NCBI GenBank assembly: GCA_947624165.1
Contig: CANQJC010000008.1
Span: 1 to 64,000 of the forward strand
Reading direction: 5' to 3'
Length of the DNA stretch: 64,000 bases
DNA from: an uncultured Clostridia bacterium
Lineage (GTDB): Bacteria > Bacillota > Clostridia > UBA1381
This document shows, piece by piece, positions 17,949 through 25,749 of the stretch. Made by a program: the position numbers and the translations under genes. The notes under the pieces are model-generated. The model saw nothing but the letters and a program-made list of their open reading frames with translations. It was not told the origin of the DNA and did no database searches. Each line of letters starts with the position of its first letter. Within the stretch, counting starts at the first letter, position 1.

Positions 17949-18608
17949 TCAAATTTTCACGGAAACCGTCACGCCGTCGCCCAGCGGAAGTATCGCGGTT
18001 TCAAGCTCCTTGTTTTCCATAAGCATATCAACGTAGCGTCTGAGCCGTTTCACTATCGTGATTTTACGGCGCACGACATGGCCGTCGTCGGCGGTCATAC
18101 CCTTGTAGAGAACGTTGTCCGTTACGATTATCCCGCCCTTTTTCAAGAGACGCACACACTCGTCGAGCATATAAATATAATGCGCCTTCGGTCCGTCGAG
18201 AAAAATCATATCAAAAATTTCGTCCTCGTCAAGGTAAGCCAGATAGTCCTTCGCGTCGGCTTCCGCTACCTTGATTTTATCCGTATATCCCGCTTTTTCG
18301 ATATTGTCCCTCGCCATACGCGCCATATCCGAGTTACATTCCAGCGTCAATATCTCGCAGCGCGCCGCTTTCTCCATGAGTATCGCGCTGTATCCTATCG
18401 CCGCCCCGACCTCCAATATCCTTTTCGGTCTCACGGCGCGGCACATCACCGACAAAAAGCGCGCCGTCTCCGGCTCGACGATAGGCACGCTGTTTTCGGC
18501 GGCGTATTCCTCCATTTCGTGAAGGAGCGCGTCGCCGTGAACGGTCTTTTCGCGCAGATACTGCGTTATATACGGCGGTACGATCGCGTTTTTGTCATAT
18601 TCTATCAT
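17949..18608 (-). CDS. trmR: SAM-dependent O-methyltransferase, tRNA 5-hydroxyuridine methyltransferase (TrmR/YrrM)
   Basis: A 219-aa class I methyltransferase of the caffeoyl-CoA/catechol O-methyltransferase type: ILEVGAAIGYSAI is the SAM-binding glycine loop, FLDGPKAHY and VTDNVLYKG are the metal-binding aspartate/asparagine segments of the family. YrrM/TrmR of Bacillus methylates 5-hydroxyuridine at tRNA position 34 to 5-methoxyuridine. It lies between mltG and the U32 gene exactly as yrrM lies between yrrL and yrrN, with gaps of about 24 and 55 bases, so one operon is likely. Confidence 0.85.
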   Translation of the reverse strand: MIEYDKNAIVPPYITQYLREKTVHGDALLHEMEEYAAENSVPIVEPETARFLSVMCRAVRPKRILEVGAAIGYSAILMEKAARCEILTLECNSDMARMARDNIEKAGYTDKIKVAEADAKDYLAYLDEDEIFDMIFLDGPKAHYIYMLDECVRLLKKGGIIVTDNVLYKGMTADDGHVVRRKITIVKRLRRYVDMLMENKELETAILPLGDGVTVSVKI

Positions 18609-18632
18609 TTACGTTTCCCTTTCAAAAGCGGC

Positions 18633-19715
18633 TCACTGTTTAAGTCCGTCCTGATTTTCGATCGCGCTTCCGTCCACGCTCATCGTCGGATCCGCGCTGC
18701 CCATCGCCGCGAGATGCTCCTCATACGTATTCGAGAACACGTGCGTGCCGTCCTTGCCGAGCACGAAATAATACGCGTCAGTGACCTCGGGATAAAGCGC
18801 GGCTTTAATGCTTTCTATCCCGGGATTGCATATCGGTCCTATCGGGAATCCCGGGTAGATGTATGTATTGTACGGGGAATCTATCTGCGTATCGGCAATC
18901 GTCAGCACGGGCTTTCTTTCACCAAGAATATACTGCACGGTCGCGCATGACTGGAATTTCATACCCGCATTACGTCTGTTGTAGAACACGCCCGCAACCT
19001 TAGCTCTCTCTTCGTCGTCGCCCGCTTCTCTCTCGACTATCGACGCCATTGTGATTATCTCGTCGACCGTCATGCCAAGCTCGGCGGCGCGCGCGTAATA
19101 TTCGTCGGTAAACTGACTGTCAAACGCGGACAGCATCAAGTCGATTATATCGTGCGCGGACATTCCCTCGGGAATATCGTAAGTCGCCGGAAACAGATAT
19201 CCCTCCATCGCGCCGTCGCGCTGGGGCAGACCGCTCAGGAACGGGTAATCGTAATCCTGCGGATTGAGCGCGGCGTAAAAATCCTCCCACGCAACGATAC
19301 CCTCCTCGTTAAGCTTGTCCGCAATCTGTTTTATCTCATAGCCTTCAGGTATGGTCACCTTCCTCATTCCCCTGTTGGGCGTTATCAGCAAATCGAGAAT
19401 CTCGCCGTAGCTCATACCGTCGCTGACCGTTACGGCTCCGGGCTGAAAATTGCCGTCGTAGCCGCCGAGCTTAGACTGTATTTTAAACAGCCACGGATAT
19501 TTTATTATGTTCTCGTCGTGCAGCATGTCGGCTACGGCGGACGTACCGTCGCCCTCCGCGACTTCGGTTTGTCTCGAACCCTCCGGCACGCTTACTCCCA
19601 GACTGTCCTTTAACAGTATTCCCGCCGCCGCAAGACATATAACTATAACCGCCGCGGCTATTATAACGGGCGTTTTCCATTTGCCGTATCCCGTTTCGCT
19701 TACCTTGACTGCCAT
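18633..19715 (-). CDS. mltG: endolytic murein transglycosylase MltG
   Basis: A 360-aa protein from the ATG at 19715, which follows AAGGAGG; an in-frame ATG at 19796 lies upstream of the promoter -10 and is rejected. One N-terminal membrane segment (residues about 16-37, VIIAAAVIVICLAAAGILL) anchors an extracellular YceG domain. The motif MASIVEREA contains the catalytic glutamate of the family, and the block NRRNAGMKFQSCATVQYILG is characteristic. MltG cleaves nascent glycan strands and sets their length. First gene of the mltG-trmR-U32 operon. Confidence 0.92.
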   Translation of the reverse strand: MAVKVSETGYGKWKTPVIIAAAVIVICLAAAGILLKDSLGVSVPEGSRQTEVAEGDGTSAVADMLHDENIIKYPWLFKIQSKLGGYDGNFQPGAVTVSDGMSYGEILDLLITPNRGMRKVTIPEGYEIKQIADKLNEEGIVAWEDFYAALNPQDYDYPFLSGLPQRDGAMEGYLFPATYDIPEGMSAHDIIDLMLSAFDSQFTDEYYARAAELGMTVDEIITMASIVEREAGDDEERAKVAGVFYNRRNAGMKFQSCATVQYILGERKPVLTIADTQIDSPYNTYIYPGFPIGPICNPGIESIKAALYPEVTDAYYFVLGKDGTHVFSNTYEEHLAAMGSADPTMSVDGSAIENQDGLKQ

Positions 19716-19746
19716 ATAAAGGTCCTCCTTTTTATATGTTTGGTTT

Positions 19747-19775
19747 ATTGTACAACAAATTCTTATTTTCGTCAA
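19747..19775 (-). promoter_or_regulatory. SigA-type promoter of the mltG operon
   Basis: On the minus strand TTGACG (19770-19775), 17-base spacer, TACAAT (19747-19752), about 32 bases before the mltG ATG. Confidence 0.75.
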
Positions 19776-19837
19776 GCTTTGCGGTTTTTTTGTCATTTTA
19801 TACTATTAACACGCTTATAATTTTTGCATATTACTGA

Positions 19838-19866
19838 TTGAAAAAAGCCGCGGATTATTGTATAAT
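19838..19866 (+). promoter_or_regulatory. SigA-type promoter of the phosphoglucomutase gene
   Basis: TTGAAA (19838-19843), 17-base spacer, TATAAT (19861-19866), 38 bases before the ATG. Confidence 0.8.
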
Positions 19867-19904
19867 GATTCTATCAGATTAAATTACTCAAGGAGGGTTT
19901 ACCA

Positions 19905-21638
19905 ATGGGTTATAAGGAAACATACAACCGATGGCTTACGAGTCCCGTCGTTGACGAGGATACGAAAGCGGAGCTTCGGTCCGTCGCCGGCGACGAAAAG
20001 GAGATCGAAGAACGTTTTTACCGCGAGCTTGAATTCGGCACGGCGGGTATGCGCGGCATAATCGGCGCGGGTACGAACCGAATCAACATCTATAACGTGC
20101 GCCGCGCGAGCCAGGGCGTCGCAAAATATGTAAACTCAATGGGCGCGGACGCCGCGAAAGCGGGCGTTCTTATCGGCTACGATACGCGCAATTTCTCCCG
20201 TGTGTTTGCGGAGGAAACGGCGAAAGTCCTCGCGGCGAACGGCGTTAACGTGCATTTGTTCCCGATAGTTCACTCCGTCCCCGAGGTGTCGTTCGGAATA
20301 CGTACTCTCGGCTGTGCCGCGGGCGTTATGATAACGGCGAGCCACAATCCGAAGGAATACAACGGATATAAGGTATACGGCTCGGACGGCGGTCAGCTCC
20401 CGCCCGACGCGGCTGACGTTGTCGTTGCGGCGATAGACAGCTACGACATTTTCGACGACGTGAAGTTCATGGATCTTAAGGAAGCGATGGATAAGGGTAT
20501 CGTCACCGTTATCGGCTCCGACCTCGACGAGAAATTCCTCGAAACGGTCATGACGCAGCGGCAGAATCCCGAAGCCGTGGAAGCCGTCGCGGATACCTTT
20601 AAGCTTATATACACGCCGTTCCACGGTACCGGCTCGCGTCCCGTGAAGGAGATTTTAAAGCGTATCGGTTTCAAAAATGTGCTTGTCGTTAAAGAACAGG
20701 ACACCGAGGACGGTAATTTCCCGACGGTCAAATCACCGAACCCCGAAGATAAAGAGGGCTTCGAGATAGCCATACGCATGGCGAAGGAAAACGACGTCGA
20801 CGTTATAATCGGCACGGATCCCGACTGCGACCGCGTAGGTATCGTTGTCCGCGACGCGGACGGCGTTTACAGAACGCTTACGGGAAACCAGACCGGCGCG
20901 CTGCTCGTGGAATATATCCTGAGATCAAAAAAAGAAAAAGGAACGCTTCCCGACAACGGCGTAGTTATAAAGACTATCGTGACTACGGAGCTTGCCGCCG
21001 CGATCGCGGATTCGTACGGCGTTGAAATAATGAACGTACTGACCGGATTTAAGTACATCGGCGAAAAGATGACCGAATTTGCCGAAAAGGGAAATCACAC
21101 GTACCTGATCGGATTTGAGGAAAGCTACGGTTACCTTGTCGGCACGCACGCGCGTGACAAGGACGGCGTTGTCGCGACGATGCTTATCGCGGAAATGGCG
21201 GCGTATTACAAGACGAAGGGCAAGTCGCTTTACGAAGCTCTCATGGACATTTACGAAAAGTACGGCTATTATGCGGAAAAGACCGTTTCGTTCACGATGC
21301 CCGGAAAGGACGGCATGGAAAAGATGTCGAAGCTGCTTGCGGACCTGCGCGAAAATCCGCCCGTCAAGGTCGCGGGTATGGATATCGTGCTTTACACGGA
21401 CTATCAGTCGCAGACGGTGAAGGATACAAAAGGCGGCGTGTCGCCGCTTAAGGGGCTGCCGAAATCAAACGTGCTGAAATATAACCTGTCGGACGACAAG
21501 ACGTATTTCATCGTGCGTCCTTCTGGTACCGAGCCGAAAATCAAAATTTATCTCGGCACCTTCGCGGAAAGCTTTGAATCCGCGACGGCTGCTATCGAAA
21601 AGGTCCTTGCGGACTGCAAGGAGCAGTTCGGACTTTAA
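19905..21638 (+). CDS. pgcA: phosphoglucomutase/phosphomannomutase (alpha-D-phosphohexomutase)
   Basis: A 577-aa protein of the usual length for the PgcA-type enzyme that interconverts glucose 1- and 6-phosphate, feeding UDP-glucose and cell-envelope synthesis. All four domain signatures are visible: TASHNPKEYNGYKVYG (phosphoserine loop), GTDPDCDRVG (Mg2+ loop), EESYGYLVG (sugar specificity) and RPSGTEPKIKIY (phosphate binding). The ATG follows AAGGAGG by 8 bases. It stands alone with its own promoter and terminator. The symbol follows the Bacillus enzyme; mannose specificity cannot be excluded. Confidence 0.93.
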   Translation: MGYKETYNRWLTSPVVDEDTKAELRSVAGDEKEIEERFYRELEFGTAGMRGIIGAGTNRINIYNVRRASQGVAKYVNSMGADAAKAGVLIGYDTRNFSRVFAEETAKVLAANGVNVHLFPIVHSVPEVSFGIRTLGCAAGVMITASHNPKEYNGYKVYGSDGGQLPPDAADVVVAAIDSYDIFDDVKFMDLKEAMDKGIVTVIGSDLDEKFLETVMTQRQNPEAVEAVADTFKLIYTPFHGTGSRPVKEILKRIGFKNVLVVKEQDTEDGNFPTVKSPNPEDKEGFEIAIRMAKENDVDVIIGTDPDCDRVGIVVRDADGVYRTLTGNQTGALLVEYILRSKKEKGTLPDNGVVIKTIVTTELAAAIADSYGVEIMNVLTGFKYIGEKMTEFAEKGNHTYLIGFEESYGYLVGTHARDKDGVVATMLIAEMAAYYKTKGKSLYEALMDIYEKYGYYAEKTVSFTMPGKDGMEKMSKLLADLRENPPVKVAGMDIVLYTDYQSQTVKDTKGGVSPLKGLPKSNVLKYNLSDDKTYFIVRPSGTEPKIKIYLGTFAESFESATAAIEKVLADCKEQFGL

Positions 21639-21649
21639 ATACCGGCAAC

Positions 21650-21692
21650 AAAAAAAGCTTCCGCTGATTTTATATCGCGGAAGCTTTTTTAT
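21650..21692. terminator. bidirectional intrinsic terminator
   Basis: AAAAAAGCTTCCGC pairs with GCGGAAGCTTTTTT. It lies between the convergent phosphoglucomutase gene and the acidic membrane protein gene. Confidence 0.85.
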
Positions 21693-21705
21693 TATCTTTT
21701 TTGTA

Positions 21706-22755
21706 TTATGCTGCGGGTGAAGCTGCGGGTGAAGCTTCGGGTGAGGCTTCGGGCGAAGCTTCGGGTGAAGCACTTTCCTCAGGCTCCTCCTCGGCTTCGG
21801 AAGCCTGCTTGGCTTCTTCCTTCTCGGCTTCTATTCTCGTTTCTCTGTCCTTTTCGTCAACCGTCTGTCTTACCTCGCCCCAAAGCGTATCGGCGGTGAC
21901 GTCGTCTCCAAGACCGTAGTATTCCTTGAACTCGCCGAGGTTATCCTCGCCGACATACGCGCCGAGCGTTACCTTGCCTATGGCTTCGCCCCAGGGTGTG
22001 TCGTCGGTAACGTCATCGGGCATCTTGAGTATCTCCTTCATCTGACTTACGTCCATGCCGTATGTCTTAGCCATGCTCGAAAGGGGAATGTTGTTATACG
22101 CCGCGCTTTCGGTCGTGTTCTCCGGCATATCGGCGGGCAGACCGAACTGTTCGAGGAAAGCGTCGTATTCCATACCCGCTTCCTCGGCGACCTCGCCGAC
22201 AGTACGTCCGCTTACGTCCACGTAACCCATTCTGTTATACTTGTTGAAGATAGACGAACCGAAGAATATGAATATAAGAACAAGTGCGATAACAAGCACC
22301 GCCGCCACTATAACGGCAATGATCGCGCCCTTCTTGGACTTTGAGTCGTTGTCGTTTACCTTGTATGAGGACGCTATGTCCTGCACGGTGTTTTCGGTCG
22401 TCTCAGCCGCGCCTTCAAGCGTGTCGCCAACTTCGGCGGCTGCCTGTTCCACGGCTTCGCCGCTCGCGTCCTCGGTCGTTTCGCTTACCTCGTCCGCAAC
22501 GTCCTGCGCGCCGTCCCCGACTTCGGCTTCAAGCGATTCCACGGTCTCGGGAACCTCGCTGTCCTCGGTCGGAACGGAGTCAACGACGTTCTCCTCCGTC
22601 GTCTCCGCAATTACGGCTTCCTCTGCGGCTTCTTCGATTTTTTCCTCTGTGGTTTCCGCCGCGCTTTCCACCGCTTCGTCAACGGTTTCCTCAACCTCTT
22701 CGGGAACAGCGGTCACTTCTTCGTTTTCCTCATTGAAATTCTTTTCGTCATTCAC
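21706..22755 (-). CDS. acidic single-pass membrane protein with repeated small helical modules, function unknown
   Basis: About 349 aa if started at the GTG at 22755, which is 10 bases after AGGAG; a TTG at 22764 is only one base from it. Residues about 1-145 are extremely rich in Glu, Val, Ala and Thr, with no basic stretch. One membrane segment follows (AIIAVIVAAVLVIALVLIFIF, about 150-170). The C-terminal half carries repeated units of the form T/V-x-E-x-A-x-x-x-G-M-x-x-x-x-(F/M)-L-x-x-x-(G/M)-(L/M)-P followed by DDVT-DT-W. The protein ends in a low-complexity tail of SPEA repeats. It is a paralogue of the next gene, 28 bases upstream. I recognise no characterised family. Confidence 0.75.
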   Translation of the reverse strand: MNDEKNFNEENEEVTAVPEEVEETVDEAVESAAETTEEKIEEAAEEAVIAETTEENVVDSVPTEDSEVPETVESLEAEVGDGAQDVADEVSETTEDASGEAVEQAAAEVGDTLEGAAETTENTVQDIASSYKVNDNDSKSKKGAIIAVIVAAVLVIALVLIFIFFGSSIFNKYNRMGYVDVSGRTVGEVAEEAGMEYDAFLEQFGLPADMPENTTESAAYNNIPLSSMAKTYGMDVSQMKEILKMPDDVTDDTPWGEAIGKVTLGAYVGEDNLGEFKEYYGLGDDVTADTLWGEVRQTVDEKDRETRIEAEKEEAKQASEAEEEPEESASPEASPEASPEASPAASPAA

Positions 22756-22792
22756 TTTTATCAATCTCCTAACATAAATAATTTACAAATAT

Positions 22793-23431
22793 TTAACCCT
22801 GCGGCTGCTGCGCTTCGTCGGCGGCAGCGGTTTCCTCGGGAGCCTGCTCGGCGTCGGGCGCGGCAGTCTGAGCGGTTTCTTCGGCGGCAGCCTGCGCTTC
22901 ATTTGCCGCCTGCTCCAGTATCTTCTCAAAGTCGCCGTAGGACATATCCATCGTCACATCGTCTCCGAGAGCAAGCTGTTCCTTGATCTGATTGAACGTC
23001 GTCTCGTCGTACACCATCTTTACGGGCATCTGCGGCATAAAGTCTTTCCAGAGTGTGTCCTTCGTCACGGTATCCGTAAGTCCCGCGTCGGAAATGACCT
23101 GATCCGCGGTCTGTTCCATTCCCGTATATTTCAGATAGTTTTCGATAGTCATGTTGTCGGTCATGTCGCTTTCAGTCGAATCTTTTGTTACGGTATCGGA
23201 AAGCGTAAGCCCGTACTGCGCGAGATAGTCCTCCACAGTCATGTTCGCCTGTTTTGCGAGGTACTCTACGTCGGCTTCCTTCTCTCCGTTCGTTATCGCC
23301 TTTTCCTCGATACCTTCAGATATTTTTCCGTATGTCGCGTACACGCCCGCGCAGACGAACGCCGCGATCGCGACCGCGATGACCGCGTTCACCAGCTTAT
23401 CGGTGCCGGACGCCTTTTTCTTTTCATTCAT
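22793..23431 (-). CDS. membrane-anchored protein paralogous to its neighbour, function unknown
   Basis: A 212-aa protein with an N-terminal membrane segment (residues about 13-33, VNAVIAVAIAAFVCAGVYATY) and an extracellular part holding two or three copies of the module seen in the downstream gene: MTVEDYLAQYGLTLSDTVTKD, MTIENYLKYTGM, then LALGDDVTMDMSYGDF. The last 40 residues are Ala/Glu/Gln-rich and probably disordered. The ATG follows AAAGGAG. It has its own promoter and probably forms an operon with the larger paralogue. No family name is recognised. Confidence 0.75.
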   Translation of the reverse strand: MNEKKKASGTDKLVNAVIAVAIAAFVCAGVYATYGKISEGIEEKAITNGEKEADVEYLAKQANMTVEDYLAQYGLTLSDTVTKDSTESDMTDNMTIENYLKYTGMEQTADQVISDAGLTDTVTKDTLWKDFMPQMPVKMVYDETTFNQIKEQLALGDDVTMDMSYGDFEKILEQAANEAQAAAEETAQTAAPDAEQAPEETAAADEAQQPQG

Positions 23432-23504
23432 AACGCTGTAAAATCTCCTTTCGTTTGACGCGGAAGCGCAGCGCGCTTATTCCGCATTTTACATCATATT
23501 CTAC

Positions 23505-23533
23505 AATATACCACTTAAACACAAAAAAATCAA
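23505..23533 (-). promoter_or_regulatory. SigA-type promoter of the paired membrane-protein genes
   Basis: On the minus strand TTGATT (23528-23533), 17-base spacer, TATATT (23505-23510). Confidence 0.65.
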
Positions 23534-23594
23534 TACATTTTTTATGAATTTTTTTTTGAACGTCGTAAAATACGTAAAAAGAGCGCGGCGGCGT

Positions 23595-23623
23595 TTGACT
23601 TATAGGCGGCAAAGAGGTATAAT
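23595..23623 (+). promoter_or_regulatory. SigA-type promoter of folC
   Basis: TTGACT (23595-23600), 17-base spacer, TATAAT (23618-23623), 27 bases before the ATG. Confidence 0.8.
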
Positions 23624-23650
23624 AATACAAAAAATATATTGGAGAAAAAA

Positions 23651-24886
23651 ATGAATTATACCGAAGCGTTAAATTATATACATTCCATACCGAAATTCAG
23701 ACGACCCCTCGGCAACGAAAATCTCGAAAAGCTCCTTTTTTCTCTCGGCGATCCGCATAAACGGCTTAAATACGTGCATATAGCGGGTACGAACGGAAAA
23801 GGCTCGACGGCGGCACTCATCGAGAGTATCCTGCGCGCGGCGGGATATAAAACGGGACTGTACACGTCGCCTTATATAGAGACGTTCAACGAGAGAATAC
23901 GCGTAAACGGCGAAAACATTCCCGACGACAGCCTCGCGCTGTACGCGTCGCGCGTTAGACGAGCCATGGAAAACGCGGACGCGCCCGTTTCGGAGTTTGC
24001 GTTCGTCACCGCGCTCGCGTTTTTATATTTCGACGAGCTTGACTGCGACGCGGTAGTGCTTGAAGCGGGCATGGGCGGCAGGCTCGACGCGACGAACGTC
24101 ATAGAGGACAGTCTCGTGAGCGTAATTTGCAGCATCGGTCTTGACCACACGCGCTATCTGGGCGATACCGCAGAGGATATCGCGTTCGAAAAATGCGGGA
24201 TAATACGCGAAGGCTCCGCGGTCGTTTCATATCCGAACGACGCGGCGGCTCAAAGCGTGATACGCCGCGCGGCAAACGAAAAAAAGGCGCGGCTCATTGT
24301 CGCGGATAAGGCGCGCGCCGCCGAAAACGGATTTATATATAAGGGAAAAACGTATCCGCTTTCGCTTCGCGGCGCGTACCAGCCGCAGAACGCCGCGTCC
24401 GCTCTCGAAGCGGTGAACGTTCTGCGCGCGCGCGGCTTCGATATCAGCGACGAAGCCGTACAAAATGGATTGCAAAACGCGCGCTGGGCGGCGAGGTTCG
24501 AGTTTCTGTCGGAGGATCTCGTCATAGACGGAGGTCATAACCCCGACGGCGTAAAGGTCCTGCTCGGCTCCCTGCTCGCGCTTAAACGTCCTTTTGTGCT
24601 TGTGACGGCGATGATGGAGGACAAGGATTACGAAAGCTGCGCGCGGATAATCGCGCCGTATGCGAGAGCGGTATGGACGACCGAGCTTGACATGCCGCGC
24701 TGCCTGAGCGCGGAACGTCTCGCCGACGCCGTGAGAAAGGTAAATCCGCGCGTCACGGTAAACAAAAACGCGGTTTCAGCGGTCGCCGACGCTTTAAAAG
24801 CCGCAGACGGCGCGCTGACCTGCGTATACGGTTCGCTTTACCTCGCGGGTGAGATTCGAAGGCATTTTAAGCGCGGCGGTGAATAA
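23651..24886 (+). CDS. folC: folylpolyglutamate synthase / dihydrofolate synthase
   Basis: A 411-aa protein of the Mur-ligase superfamily. HIAGTNGKGSTAA is the P-loop, TSPYIETFNERIRVNG the folate-binding omega-loop region, and the block LEAGMGGRLDATN is characteristic of FolC. The C-terminal domain has DGGHNPDGVK. The enzyme adds glutamates to folates, and in many Firmicutes also makes dihydrofolate from dihydropteroate. I chose ATG 23651, preceded by GGAGAAAAAA, over a TTG at 23639. It is monocistronic by its promoter, with rpmE starting from a separate promoter downstream. Confidence 0.93.
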   Translation: MNYTEALNYIHSIPKFRRPLGNENLEKLLFSLGDPHKRLKYVHIAGTNGKGSTAALIESILRAAGYKTGLYTSPYIETFNERIRVNGENIPDDSLALYASRVRRAMENADAPVSEFAFVTALAFLYFDELDCDAVVLEAGMGGRLDATNVIEDSLVSVICSIGLDHTRYLGDTAEDIAFEKCGIIREGSAVVSYPNDAAAQSVIRRAANEKKARLIVADKARAAENGFIYKGKTYPLSLRGAYQPQNAASALEAVNVLRARGFDISDEAVQNGLQNARWAARFEFLSEDLVIDGGHNPDGVKVLLGSLLALKRPFVLVTAMMEDKDYESCARIIAPYARAVWTTELDMPRCLSAERLADAVRKVNPRVTVNKNAVSAVADALKAADGALTCVYGSLYLAGEIRRHFKRGGE

Positions 24887-24922
24887 AGACGGCGCAAATG
24901 CCGAAAATAAAGAAAAAAAGTC

Positions 24923-24951
24923 TTGCAAAACAAAAATATTTATGTTATACT
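24923..24951 (+). promoter_or_regulatory. SigA-type promoter of rpmE
   Basis: TTGCAA (24923-24928), 17-base spacer, TATACT (24946-24951). Confidence 0.8.
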
Positions 24952-25000
24952 ACATCATGGTATGTTTTGTACCGAGAAAATACAGAAGGAGGTGCGGAAA

Positions 25001-25213
25001 GTGAAAGAGGGTATCCATCCCGATTACAAGCAGACTACGATAACCTGCGCGTGCGGAGAAGTTATAGAAACGGGTTCCACGAAGGAAAATATCCAGGTTG
25101 AAATTTGTTCGAAATGTCATCCGTTCTTTACGGGTAAGCAGAAGCTTGTTGATACGGGCGGTCGTGTTGAAAAGTTCAACAGACGTTTCAACAGAACGAC
25201 AAAGCAGAGCTGA
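25001..25213 (+). CDS. rpmE: 50S ribosomal protein L31 (zinc-binding type)
   Basis: A 70-aa protein starting at a GTG 6-7 bases after [27 protein letters not shown] and the block [15 protein letters not shown] are diagnostic of L31. The cysteines (CAC, CSKC) mark the zinc-binding C+ form, which is usually expressed when zinc is sufficient. A longer reading from 24923 would start inside the promoter and is rejected. Confidence 0.95.
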   Translation: MKEGIHPDYKQTTITCACGEVIETGSTKENIQVEICSKCHPFFTGKQKLVDTGGRVEKFNRRFNRTTKQS

Positions 25214-25326
25214 CACGCTCGGAAAAATTGTTTTATTTAGATTCAAAATTGAACCCTTGGCTTGGAAAACCGAATCACCAACGGTATCTCGGCAGCGGGC
25301 GATGATTTATCATAGGAGGTGAAATC
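25214..25326 (+). promoter_or_regulatory. rpsO leader, possible S15 autoregulatory structure
   Basis: This 113-base leader ends in a small hairpin (ATGAT TT ATCAT) directly against the AGGAGG of rpsO and contains a second potential stem (CCGA ... TCGG). S15 represses its own translation through leader structures in several bacteria; whether this leader does so is inference from the position of the hairpin. No clear promoter was recognised here. Confidence 0.35.
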
Positions 25327-25593
25327 ATGACAAAGGAACGTAAGGCGGAAATAATCAAGACGTTTGCAACTCATGAAGGCGACACAGGTTCGCCCGAGGT
25401 GCAAATCGCGCTTCTCACGGAGAGGATCAACCATCTCAACAACGAGCATCTTAATATCCACAAGAAGGATCACCACTCAAGAAGAGGTCTTCTTATGATG
25501 GTCGGTAAGAGACGCGGTCTTATGAATTACCTTAAAGAGCAGGATATCGAAAGATATCGTGCGCTCGTGGCTAAATTAGGCTTGAGAAAGTAA
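25327..25593 (+). CDS. rpsO: 30S ribosomal protein S15
   Basis: An 88-aa protein of standard length. The blocks [30 protein letters not shown] and RRGLMNYLK are the conserved 16S rRNA-binding helices of S15. The start ATG follows AGGAGGTGAAATC. It precedes pnp, as in most bacteria, with a structured 156-base spacer between the two. Confidence 0.97.
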   Translation: MTKERKAEIIKTFATHEGDTGSPEVQIALLTERINHLNNEHLNIHKKDHHSRRGLLMMVGKRRGLMNYLKEQDIERYRALVAKLGLRK

Positions 25594-25602
25594 TTTTGTT
25601 AT

Positions 25603-25735
25603 ATGGGGCAAACCGACGCGTTCGGTTTGCCTATATATATTTACGGAGATATTTGTTTAGCAAATAAACAGAGGACGGGAGTATCTCCCCTCTTGTATTT
25701 ATCTGCTAAAACATATCTCCGAAAAAATAAAGAAA
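25603..25735 (+). promoter_or_regulatory. pnp leader with two strong hairpins (candidate RNase III site)
   Basis: Hairpin 1: GGCAAACCGA (25607-25616) pairs with TCGGTTTGCC (25622-25631) over a 5-base loop. Hairpin 2 spans 25644-25721: CGGAGATAT pairs with ATATCTCCG at its base, then TTTAGCA with TGCTAAA, a short A/T helix, AGAGG with CCTCT and GGGAG with CTCCC at the tip. Neither is followed by a T run, so these are not simple terminators. The nearly continuous double strand of about 30 bp resembles the RNase III-processed pnp leader known from Escherichia coli. Confidence 0.6.
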
Positions 25736-25749
25736 AGGAGAAAAAACAA

